Assembly: GCA_947629455.1 (NCBI GenBank)
Contig: CANRDT010000002.1
Span: 62,001 to 126,000, forward strand
Origin: an uncultured Ruminococcus sp.
GTDB taxonomy: Bacteria > Bacillota > Clostridia > Oscillospirales > Ruminococcaceae
Length of the DNA stretch: 64,000 bases
Direction of reading: 5' to 3'
In this document: piece after piece, positions 43,351-52,269 of the stretch
Position numbering within the stretch: position 1 is the first letter of the stretch
Layout of the letters: every line of letters starts with the position of its first letter
Program-made: the position numbers and the translations under genes
Notes under the pieces: model-generated
What the model was told of the DNA's origin: nothing
The model's database searches: none
What the model saw: the letters and a program-made list of their open reading frames with translations, nothing else

Positions 43351-43797
43351 CTACTCTCCGGAGATAAGTTTTACGTCTATCACTCCGTATAGAGCCGAAA
43401 GCTCCTTTCTCAGCGCGGCAGTATCCATTTCCTCATTTTCGAGCCGCACCGAAAAGGTGACAGTCGCCGCCGAATCAATAGGGATATTCTGATTTATCGT
43501 AAGGATATTCGCGTTCATCTCATACAGCTTTGAGATTATCGACGAAAGAACACCCTTTTCATCTCTCAGCAGACAGTACACCGAAACTATCCTGTTGGTA
43601 AACTGCTCCTCGTAATTAAAGACCGAATCCTTATACTTGTAATACGCGCTGCGCGAAATGCCTGCCGCCCTGCACGCCTCCGCCGAAGTCGCCGCCTCGC
43701 CGCCTGCGCGCATACGCTTTGCCTCGAGTACTTTTAAAATGATCTCCGGCAGAACGTCAGCTCTTACGACTACAAGTCTGCTGTCTGAGTCTTTCAA
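43351..43797 (-). CDS. ACT-domain protein, UPF0735 (PheB-like)
   Basis: The 148-residue protein begins at TTG (43797) nine bases from GGGAGG. An N-terminal helical region with GISRSAYYKYKDSVF (about 50-64) looks like a small DNA-binding helix-turn-helix. An ACT domain follows (about 70-145). UPF0735 proteins are commonly encoded before hom, as here, and may sense an aromatic or aspartate-family amino acid; that role is inference. Confidence 0.9.
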   Translation of the reverse strand: MKDSDSRLVVVRADVLPEIILKVLEAKRMRAGGEAATSAEACRAAGISRSAYYKYKDSVFNYEEQFTNRIVSVYCLLRDEKGVLSSIISKLYEMNANILTINQNIPIDSAATVTFSVRLENEEMDTAALRKELSALYGVIDVKLISGE

Positions 43798-43843
43798 GTC
43801 AGTCCACCTCCCGAAAACAGATGTATTCTTGTCAGATACATTA

Positions 43844-43872
43844 ACTATATCACATTAGCGTGCTGTTGTCAA
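43844..43872 (-). promoter_or_regulatory. Promoter of the ACT-hom-thrB operon
   Basis: On the minus strand, TTGACA, 17 bases and TATAGT. The leader carries a small ATGTAT/ATACAT inverted repeat. Confidence 0.8.
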
Positions 43873-43971
43873 GAGTTAATTTTTTAAATCCATGAAAATC
43901 AATTTTGAAGTTATATGTAATCATTTTTATGTCAGACAGCTATTTCAGACCAAAGCAATCTGCCTTTTGGG

Positions 43972-44045
43972 TTATTTTCCCTCCGCCGCTGGCGGAGGGA
44001 AAATAATTTAATGTTATATTCTCCGCCAACGGCGGAGAATATAAC
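43972..44045. repeat. Intact two-hairpin palindromic repeat, copy B (inverted)
   Basis: Arms of 16 (TTATTTTCCCTCCGCC) and 15 bases (GTTATATTCTCCGCC) with loops GCT and AAC are separated by TTTAAT. It is the inverse of the copy at 10099-10172. It sits in a 507-base gene-free stretch (43798-44304) between the ACT operon promoter and groEL; the remainder is AT-rich with a further TTACCTC tandem and no supported gene. Confidence 0.9.
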
Positions 44046-44224
44046 AAAGATCTTGCAAAACTGCGCGGAATAATATTTTAAAATATGCGCCGCAGGCGCT
44101 CCTTGTCTTACCTCTTACCTCTTAAAAGCGAAGCGTTCTTACTTCTTAGGAAATCAAAATTGATTTCCGTGTTTTAAATCTCTTTTAATACAGCGCCGCC
44201 TGCACGCATATCCGTGCGCATACA

Positions 44225-44252
44225 AAAAATACCCGGCAGAAAACCGCCGGGC
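44225..44252 (-). terminator. Terminator of the groESL operon
   Basis: On the minus strand, CCCGGC and GCCGGG pair, followed by TATTTTTTG. Confidence 0.85.
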
Positions 44253-44304
44253 ATTCGGGCATAACGCCTGTAAATATCCGATTTTTTGTACAGTTGGGAA
44301 GAGA

Positions 44305-45948
<1,644 letters not shown>

Positions 45949-45974
45949 CTACCTCCGATATAAATATTGTCTTG

Positions 45975-46268
<294 letters not shown>

Positions 46269-46314
46269 TTAGATATTTATGATTATGTTTGTTAGCAGAC
46301 TCGCCGCTAAAGTG

Positions 46315-46341
46315 TTAGCACTCTTTGTCTTTGAGTGCTAA
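46315..46341 (-). promoter_or_regulatory. CIRCE operator of groESL
   Basis: TTAGCACTC, nine bases and GAGTGCTAA: the full CIRCE consensus bound by HrcA. hrcA is not in the window. Confidence 0.96.
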
Positions 46342-46345
46342 TTAT

Positions 46346-46373
46346 ATTATAATACCTTTTCTTGAAATTTCAA
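46346..46373 (-). promoter_or_regulatory. groESL promoter
   Basis: On the minus strand, TTGAAA, 16 bases and TATAAT, immediately upstream of CIRCE. Confidence 0.8.
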
Positions 46374-46630
46374 GCCCATATTGTCAGTTTTTATAAAATT
46401 TGTATAAATGCACAATCGTTTTAAACATTTTACGCATTAAATAAGCATTATACTCAAACCATTTAACAAATTTTACTCTTTATGGAAGAAAATCAGGAAT
46501 TATTTGCCATATGTATTAATTAATTATTTTAATTATTGTATCTTCGTAAACGGCTTTTTGCGGCATTTTTGAAATTTACAGTTTATTAATTATTTGTATA
46601 TATTATATGCAATATTTAAATGAGGAAATT

Positions 46631-46639
46631 TGTTATAAT
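46631..46639 (+). promoter_or_regulatory. Extended -10 promoter of the two-component/HtrA operon
   Basis: TGTTATAAT is an extended -10 (TGnTATAAT). The -35 is poor. Transcription would begin near 46646, about 115 bases before the regulator ATG. The rest of the 46374-46630 stretch is very AT-rich and holds no gene. Confidence 0.6.
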
Positions 46640-46653
46640 ATTGTAAACATTAA

Positions 46654-46735
46654 ACGCAGACGGTATAACTATACCCTGACGGTAACCGCTGCGTCTTGAA
46701 TGACCAAAGCGCAGGTGATACAGGTCATCGGCGCT
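46654..46735 (+). promoter_or_regulatory. Structured 5' leader of the response-regulator operon
   Basis: ACGCAG (46654-46659) pairs with CTGCGT (46689-46694) around a GGTAT/ATACC hairpin. Then ATGACC (46700-46705) pairs with GGTCAT (46723-46728), while AGCGC (46708-46712) pairs with GCGCT (46731-46735), a crossing arrangement. It ends 25 bases before the ATG. I recognise no known riboswitch class. Confidence 0.5.
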
Positions 46736-46760
46736 AATACTTTAAGAAAGGAAGATCATT

Positions 46761-47465
46761 ATGTCATTGGGAAGAGTCTTAGTAGTAGACGACGACAAGA
46801 ACATCTGCGAGCTTCTCCGTCTTTACCTGGAAAAAGACGGTTACGGCGTTATCCTGGCTCACGACGGCGAGGAGGCTGTTGTAAAATTCAATGCACTTAA
46901 ACCCGATATTATTCTTCTCGATATTATGCTTCCGGGCATTGACGGCTGGCAGGTCTGCCGTGAGATAAGAAAAAAATCGAATGTTCCGATCATTATGATA
47001 ACAGCCAAGCAGGAAACCTTTGATAAGGTACTCGGTCTTGAACTGGGCGCGGACGACTATGTGGTAAAGCCTTTTGATACCAAGGAGGTAATCGCCCGTA
47101 TCAAAGCGGTGTACCGCCGCGTGGGTCAGTCCTCGGGCGAATCGGAGGTAAAGGAAGTAAAGTACGACAAGCTTTCGGTAAATATGACTCGTTACGAGCT
47201 GAGAGTGGACGGAAAGGTCATCGACACGCCTCCCAAGGAGCTGGAGCTGCTTTTCCACCTCGCATCGAATCCAAACAGAGTTTATACCAGAGATCAGCTG
47301 CTGGACGAAGTCTGGGGCTTTGAATACTACGGTGATTCAAGAACTATCGACGTTCACGTCAAGAGGCTCCGCGAAAAGCTTGAAGGCGTTTCCGATAAAT
47401 GGGCGCTCAAAACAGTCTGGGGCGTAGGATATAAATTTGAAGTTGCAGAAAACGCACATGAATAA
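46761..47465 (+). CDS. OmpR-family response regulator
   Basis: The 234-residue protein has a receiver domain (VLVVDDDKNICELL; phosphorylated Asp54 in LLDIMLP; Thr in MITAKQE; Lys in VVKPFD). A winged-helix DNA-binding domain follows (ELLFHLASNPNRVYTRDQLL, TIDVHVKRLREKL). AAAGGAAG precedes the ATG. It overlaps the kinase gene by eight bases and is cotranscribed with htrA, which suggests an envelope-stress regulator like CssR. The name cssR is not assigned because identity to that family was not tested. Confidence 0.93.
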   Translation: MSLGRVLVVDDDKNICELLRLYLEKDGYGVILAHDGEEAVVKFNALKPDIILLDIMLPGIDGWQVCREIRKKSNVPIIMITAKQETFDKVLGLELGADDYVVKPFDTKEVIARIKAVYRRVGQSSGESEVKEVKYDKLSVNMTRYELRVDGKVIDTPPKELELLFHLASNPNRVYTRDQLLDEVWGFEYYGDSRTIDVHVKRLREKLEGVSDKWALKTVWGVGYKFEVAENAHE

Positions 47466-48870
47466 CCGCAGGAGCATTTTTTCAAAATACTTTGTGATCT
47501 GTTCGGCAGTAATACTCGTCAGCTTTATTTGCTTGGGCGCAGTATTACTGCTTGTTTCGTACAGATACTTTCTCGAGGAGAAGAAAACAGTGCTTGAGAA
47601 AAACGTCGTTTCTCTGGCAAGCGATTCGGTCGGTATAATTTCCGATTCGCCGTCGCGCTGGAAAGACGAGGTGACGGACAAGATCACGGAGTACTCGCGC
47701 AGCGTGAGCGCCGATTTCATACTTACCGACAAAAATGGCTCGATGATCGCCTGCTCCGCTCCCGACGAGCTTAAAGATATTGAGATCCCCTCCTCTCTGC
47801 TTGAAAAATTCGGCTCAAAGCCGGCGTATGTTTTTTCAAGCCTTTCGGACAGCTACACCGACTGCCACATTGTCGGGATCTCCTTTGAGGCGAACGGACC
47901 GTCATACTACCTCATCGCGGTTTCGCCGCAGTCCAATCAGGACGCTTATATTTACGATATTATGGAGATATTCGGCGTATCTATGATAGTATCGCTGATA
48001 GTCGCCCTCATAATCGTCTACATTGCGACAATGCGTCTGGCGCAGCCTATCAAGGAGATAGCCGAGGTGTCGCAGGAGATAGGCAAGGGAAACTTCTCGG
48101 TATCCCTCCCCTCATACGACGTAAGGGAGTATCAGGAACTGAGCCGCGCTTTCAACGATATGGCGGCGTCGCTCAAAAGCTATGATACCATGCGAAACAG
48201 TTTTATAGCCAACGTTTCGCACGAGCTGCGCACGCCTATGACTTCGATCGGCGGATTTGTAGACGGTATGCTCGACGGCACCATACCGCAGGAGGAGCAA
48301 AGGCATTATCTGAAAATTATTTCCTCGGAGGTTCATCGTCTTACGCGTCTTGTGCGCTCTATGCTCAATCTTGCCAAGATCGAGGCGGGAGAGCTTGAAC
48401 CGGATATGCGGAAATTCTCGGTGCTCGAGCCTATTGTGGATTCGCTCGTCACCTTTGAGAGCCGACTTGAAAGCAAACATATCGAGATACGCGGACTTGA
48501 TGTAGACAGAGTTATGCTCTATGCGGACAGCGATCTGATACATCAGGTAATGTATAATCTTATTGAAAATGCCATAAAATTTGTAAATGACGGCGGATAT
48601 ATAGAATTTTCCTTTACGCCGGTAGGACATATGACGGTGATCTCCATAAAAAACAGCGGCGACGGTCTGAGCGAGGAGGAACTGCCGCTCGTGTTCGACA
48701 GATTCTACAAGACGGACAAATCGCGCGGTCTTGACGCAACGGGCGTCGGTCTGGGACTTAACATCGTCCGTTCGATAATACGTCTGCACGGCGGAAAAAT
48801 AATGGTCCGCAGCGTGTCGGGAGAATACACCGAATTTGTATTTACGATACCAAACACCAGGATAACCTGA
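47458..48870 (+). CDS. Sensor histidine kinase with HAMP domain
   Basis: The start at 47458 (MNNRRSIFSKY) overlaps the regulator by eight bases; the track's start at 47437 is a TTG. Two membrane helices (about 13-36 and 165-188) enclose an external domain of about 125 residues. HAMP, the phosphorylated His in NVSHELRTPMTS (about 255), an N box (NLIENAIKF) and G boxes (GVGLGLNIV) follow. All catalytic parts look intact. The sensed signal is unknown; the htrA partner suggests misfolded secreted protein. Confidence 0.92.
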   Translation: MNNRRSIFSKYFVICSAVILVSFICLGAVLLLVSYRYFLEEKKTVLEKNVVSLASDSVGIISDSPSRWKDEVTDKITEYSRSVSADFILTDKNGSMIACSAPDELKDIEIPSSLLEKFGSKPAYVFSSLSDSYTDCHIVGISFEANGPSYYLIAVSPQSNQDAYIYDIMEIFGVSMIVSLIVALIIVYIATMRLAQPIKEIAEVSQEIGKGNFSVSLPSYDVREYQELSRAFNDMAASLKSYDTMRNSFIANVSHELRTPMTSIGGFVDGMLDGTIPQEEQRHYLKIISSEVHRLTRLVRSMLNLAKIEAGELEPDMRKFSVLEPIVDSLVTFESRLESKHIEIRGLDVDRVMLYADSDLIHQVMYNLIENAIKFVNDGGYIEFSFTPVGHMTVISIKNSGDGLSEEELPLVFDRFYKTDKSRGLDATGVGLGLNIVRSIIRLHGGKIMVRSVSGEYTEFVFTIPNTRIT

Positions 48871-48886
48871 ACAAAGGAGCAGATCT

Positions 48887-50185
48887 ATGGGATTTTTTGA
48901 CGACTTTGACGACGACGACAAGGAGTCCGCAGCAAACGATACGGCAAATGACGAACCGTCGGGAAGTGACCGCGATCCCTGCCGTACATCGCCCGATATG
49001 GGCGGTCTGCCCGAAAACTTCTGGAACGATCTTTCGCAGGCAAGCATACAGCGCAGGAAAACTCCCGTTTCGCTTGTGATACTTTTGCTGCTGTTAACCT
49101 GTATGTGTATTTTTGCGATAATCGTCACCATAAAAGGGCGCGGCTGGCTGATAAATCTGATAAGCGGCGATCAGCACATTGAATTTACTCTCCCTGTTGC
49201 TGATACTCCGAGCCTTGACGATCAGTACTATGACGATCAGGGACGATATACCACCCAAGGCATAGCAAAAGCCGTATCGCCGTCGGTGGTATCTATAGAG
49301 ATATATCAATCGGGAATGAGCTTTGCCCCCGTCGGTCAGGGCAGCGGTATAATTATGACGCAGGACGGATATATCCTGACAAACGCGCACGTCGTCGATC
49401 AGGCGTCGGCAGGAATAAAAGCCGTCCTCAGCGACGGTACTGAATATGAAGCAAAGCTGGTCGGTATGGACACGGCGAGCGACATTGCGGTCATCAAGAT
49501 ACCTGCAAACGGACTTTCTCCGGCGCAGTTCGGAAATTCCGACAATGTTTCACTCGGCGAGGATATAGTCACGATCGGCTCTCCGGCAGGCTTTTACGGC
49601 TCGGTCACCAAGGGTATAGTATCAGGACTTGACCGTATGATACGCGTTGAAAAGACCTCGACACCCATGAGCTGTATCCAGATAGACGCGGCGATAAATC
49701 CGGGAAATTCCGGCGGTGCGCTGCTTAATATGTGGGGGCAGGTCATCGGGATAACTTCTTCAAAGCTTGCCTCGAGCGACTATGACGGAATCGGATTCGC
49801 CATTTCGATAAACGCCGCAAAGCCGATCATCGAAAGGCTTATGGAATATGGATATGTTGAAAACCGCGTCCGTATCGGCATAACCTTCTACGAGATAAGT
49901 CAGACGACTGCCGATATGTACGGCATTGAGCCGGGAATTTATGTAGTTTCGGTCGATCCCGAATGTGATATTTCAAACTCGGGATTGCAGCCTGATGATA
50001 TTATCACGGAATTTGACGGAACGCCGATCGCCGATCCGGATTCCGTTGAGAAATTTCTTGAAAGCAAAAAGCCCGGCGACATTGTGACCGCAAGGGTCTA
50101 CCGTCAGAATGAAACGGGCGGCGAGGAATTTGAGATAAGCTTTAAGCTTATGGAGGACAAAGGTTCGCTCGTTCCGGCAGAGTAA
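48887..50185 (+). CDS. HtrA/DegP-like membrane-anchored serine protease
   Basis: The 432-residue S1C protease has an acidic cytoplasmic N-terminus, one helix (about 61-82) and an external trypsin-like domain. The triad is His168 (TNAHVV), Asp199 (ASDIAVIK) and Ser275 (GNSGGAL). A C-terminal PDZ domain lies at about 335-430. It degrades or refolds damaged exported proteins. It lies 16 bases after the kinase gene, the third gene of the operon, and a terminator follows. AAAGGAGC precedes the ATG. Confidence 0.94.
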   Translation: MGFFDDFDDDDKESAANDTANDEPSGSDRDPCRTSPDMGGLPENFWNDLSQASIQRRKTPVSLVILLLLLTCMCIFAIIVTIKGRGWLINLISGDQHIEFTLPVADTPSLDDQYYDDQGRYTTQGIAKAVSPSVVSIEIYQSGMSFAPVGQGSGIIMTQDGYILTNAHVVDQASAGIKAVLSDGTEYEAKLVGMDTASDIAVIKIPANGLSPAQFGNSDNVSLGEDIVTIGSPAGFYGSVTKGIVSGLDRMIRVEKTSTPMSCIQIDAAINPGNSGGALLNMWGQVIGITSSKLASSDYDGIGFAISINAAKPIIERLMEYGYVENRVRIGITFYEISQTTADMYGIEPGIYVVSVDPECDISNSGLQPDDIITEFDGTPIADPDSVEKFLESKKPGDIVTARVYRQNETGGEEFEISFKLMEDKGSLVPAE

Positions 50186-50199
50186 CATCACAAAAAATC

Positions 50200-50234
50200 A
50201 AGAGGACAGAAATTAACATCTGCCCTCTTTTTTT
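50200..50234 (+). terminator. Terminator after htrA
   Basis: AGAGGACAGA and TCTGCCCTCT pair with one mismatch around AATTAACA, followed by seven T. Confidence 0.88.
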
Positions 50235-50255
50235 ATGCAAAAATTTATTATGCGG

Positions 50256-50849
50256 TCAGGTCAGCAGCTTTTCAAGCTCGGCTGCGAGCATTGAAACAGG
50301 AAGTCCGACAACGTTGAAGTAGTCCCCCTCTATACCCTCGGTAAGCAGTGCGCCGTACCCCTGTATGCCGTAGCCGCCCGCCTTATCGAACGGCTCTTTC
50401 GTTGCGATATACTCCTCTATATCTTCATCGGAAAGGCTGCGGAAAGTAACGTTCGTTTTCTGAGAAAACCAGCTGAATTTACCGTTGACGCGCACCGTTA
50501 CTCCGCTGACGACCTGATGAGTTCTTGCGGAAAGAATACGGAGCATTTCCGCGGCGTGCCGTGCGTCCCGAGGTTTTCCGAGAATTTCGCCGTCGATAGT
50601 CACGATAGTATCGCAGGCGATTATCACCGCGTCATCGGAGAATTTTTCCGCCGTCTCGGTACACTTTGCATAGGAAAGCTCCTCGGCGGCGCAAGAAAAA
50701 CGCTTGTCACCCGTGACGACCTCCTCGCCTGACGCAGGGCATATCTCAAAATCCTCGCAGAGCAGTTTCAAAAGCTCTCGCCGTCTCGGAGATGCCGACG
50801 CAAGCACCACGCGTTTATTTTCAAGAAGTCGACGTATTTTCATAGACAT
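50256..50849 (-). CDS. maf: Maf-like nucleoside triphosphate pyrophosphatase
   Basis: Maf proteins hydrolyse non-canonical or modified nucleotides and are linked to septum control. The 197 residues show SASPRRRELL (about 18), ACDTIVTIDGEILGKP (about 78), and GGYGIQGYGALL (about 157), the usual active-site stretches. AAGGAGC precedes the ATG. It is convergent with htrA and preceded by a hairpin-rich gene-free region. Confidence 0.93.
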   Translation of the reverse strand: MSMKIRRLLENKRVVLASASPRRRELLKLLCEDFEICPASGEEVVTGDKRFSCAAEELSYAKCTETAEKFSDDAVIIACDTIVTIDGEILGKPRDARHAAEMLRILSARTHQVVSGVTVRVNGKFSWFSQKTNVTFRSLSDEDIEEYIATKEPFDKAGGYGIQGYGALLTEGIEGDYFNVVGLPVSMLAAELEKLLT

Positions 50850-51270
50850 TTACAACGCTCCTTAGCTGTCAAGCACAAAAATCAATACATTAAAGGCTTT
50901 TTCCCTCCGCCGCAGGCGGCGGACGAAAGAAATACCGCCTTGACTTAGGGGACGCCCTTCTTGCAGGTCGTCCCCTCTTTCAAAACAGTCCACCGGACTG
51001 TTTTGAAATTCACCCCTTGCGGACGCAGGCGGCAGGGGGCTTTCGCCGTCTGCGGACGGCGACAAGGGACGCTGTCCCTTGACCCTGCAAGCCTTTTTAA
51101 GGAAAAGGCTTGACCGAAAACCTTTTTAATATTCAGACTTCATATTCTCCATAACTGCGTATCTTGAAATCAGCCTGCTGATAATAGCCAACTTCTTACT
51201 CCTTGCCACTTACCACTAAGCGTCAAACAATAACAAGTAATATTCCTTGACAAATTTCTTTGTCAAAATA
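50850..51270. repeat. Cluster of hairpins (dispersed-repeat remnant), no gene
   Basis: About 420 bases without a supported gene. Successive inverted repeats: CTCCGCC/GGCGG (about 50904), AGGGGACG/CGTCCCCT (50946-50976), CAAAACAGTCC/GGACTGTTTTG (50982-51006), CGCCGTC/GACGGCG (51045-51062), AAGGGAC/GTCCCTT (51063-51081) and AAGCCTTTT/AAAAGGCTT (51089-51112). The block resembles dispersed palindromic repeats and its end recurs at 28890-28940. Confidence 0.7.
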
Positions 51271-52248
51271 TCAATCCAGACGACTGCCGCACTGAGAGCA
51301 GAAATTCGTTCCTTCCTCTTCCTTGTTGCCGCATTGTGTACAGAAAATATACTTGACAGGTGCTTCACTGCCCTTGACTTCGGCAGGCTGAGAAGAGATC
51401 GGCTTTGTAACGGGAGCGGCAGGCATCTCAAAAGGCTTGATCGCCGGCTGAGGAATACCCTGCGGCTGCGAAATTGCAATTTCCTTTGCTACATTTTCCT
51501 CGGGGAGGGTATCAGCCGTCGGAGCAGGTGTCTCTTCGGGTATAACAGGTTCTGCAACGGGTGCAGGAATAGGCGCAGGCTCTGCTATAACCGACTCTGC
51601 AACAGACACAGGGATTGGCGCAGGCTCTGCTGTAACAGGCTCTGCAACGGGCGCAGGAATTGGCGCAGGCTCTGATATAACAGGCTCTGCAACAGGCGCA
51701 GGGATAGGCGCAGGCTCTGCTATAACAGGCTCTGCAACGGGCGCAGGAATTGGCTCAGGCTCTGCTATAACGGGCTCTGCAACGGGCGCAGGAATTGGCG
51801 CAGGCTCTGCTATAACGGGCTCTGCAACGGGCGCAGGAATTGGCGCAGGCTCTGCAATAACAGGCTCTGCAACGGGCGCAGGATTATTCTGGGCAGGCTG
51901 CTTTGTACCGCAGTTAGGGCAGAACAGCACCTCATATCCCAGCGTTGCACCGCAGCCGGGACAGTACTTGATACCCTTGAGAACATCTATCTGCGCTTTC
52001 ATCTGATTCAGTCCTGCGATGAGCGTGTCTATCTCACCTGCAAGGCGCAGCACCTCGGGATCGCTTATGCCGCCGATCAGACGCAGCTTGACCGCTCTGC
52101 CGATCTCGGTATATCTGTTATTGATCTCCACCATATCCGAATTTATCTTCGCGTTGAGCCTGTTGATCTCGGAGGCTCTTTTTGCCGAGTCGGAGACTGC
52201 CGACGCTCCCGAAGATATTTTTTCTCCAAGCTTGTTAAAAAATGCCAT
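51271..52248 (-). CDS. Double zinc-ribbon protein with 15-residue tandem repeats
   Basis: The 325-residue protein has an N-terminal amphipathic coiled-coil-like region (about 1-92). A zinc ribbon follows (YCPGCGATL, FCPNCG; about 95-114). Then come about eight units of 15 residues on the pattern PAPVAEPVIAEPAPI (about 123-242), a short linker, and a second zinc ribbon (FCTQCG, FCSQCG). No membrane segment or signal is seen, so it is probably cytosolic. The repeat is a 45-base direct repeat in DNA. Function unknown. Confidence 0.8.
   Translation of the reverse strand: MAFFNKLGEKISSGASAVSDSAKRASEINRLNAKINSDMVEINNRYTEIGRAVKLRLIGGISDPEVLRLAGEIDTLIAGLNQMKAQIDVLKGIKYCPGCGATLGYEVLFCPNCGTKQPAQNNPAPVAEPVIAEPAPIPAPVAEPVIAEPAPIPAPVAEPVIAEPEPIPAPVAEPVIAEPAPIPAPVAEPVISEPAPIPAPVAEPVTAEPAPIPVSVAESVIAEPAPIPAPVAEPVIPEETPAPTADTLPEENVAKEIAISQPQGIPQPAIKPFEMPAAPVTKPISSQPAEVKGSEAPVKYIFCTQCGNKEEEGTNFCSQCGSRLD
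51525..51882. repeat. 45-base direct tandem repeats within the zinc-ribbon gene
   Basis: About eight units, nearly identical at DNA level (for example GGCGCAGGAATTGGCGCAGG recurs), encode the Pro/Ala/Glu repeats. Copy number is likely to vary by slippage. Confidence 0.9.
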
Positions 52249-52269
52249 AATTATCCTCTCCCTGCTGAA

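Noticed and set aside
44080-44160. TTACCTC tandem and nearby short repeats as a possible insertion-sequence end
   Set aside because: No transposase remnant or target-site duplication visible; it looks like part of the repeat-rich spacer.
46315-46341. CIRCE considered as part of a riboswitch for the divergent regulator
   Set aside because: Exact CIRCE consensus, placed at the groESL promoter, and 300 bases from the regulator leader.
48112-49131. 339-aa minus-strand ORF across the kinase-htrA junction
   Set aside because: Shadow of two well-supported genes; amino acid composition is typical of antisense translation.
51525-51882. 45-base repeats looked at as a CRISPR array
   Set aside because: Head-to-tail with no spacers, and in frame with a coding sequence.
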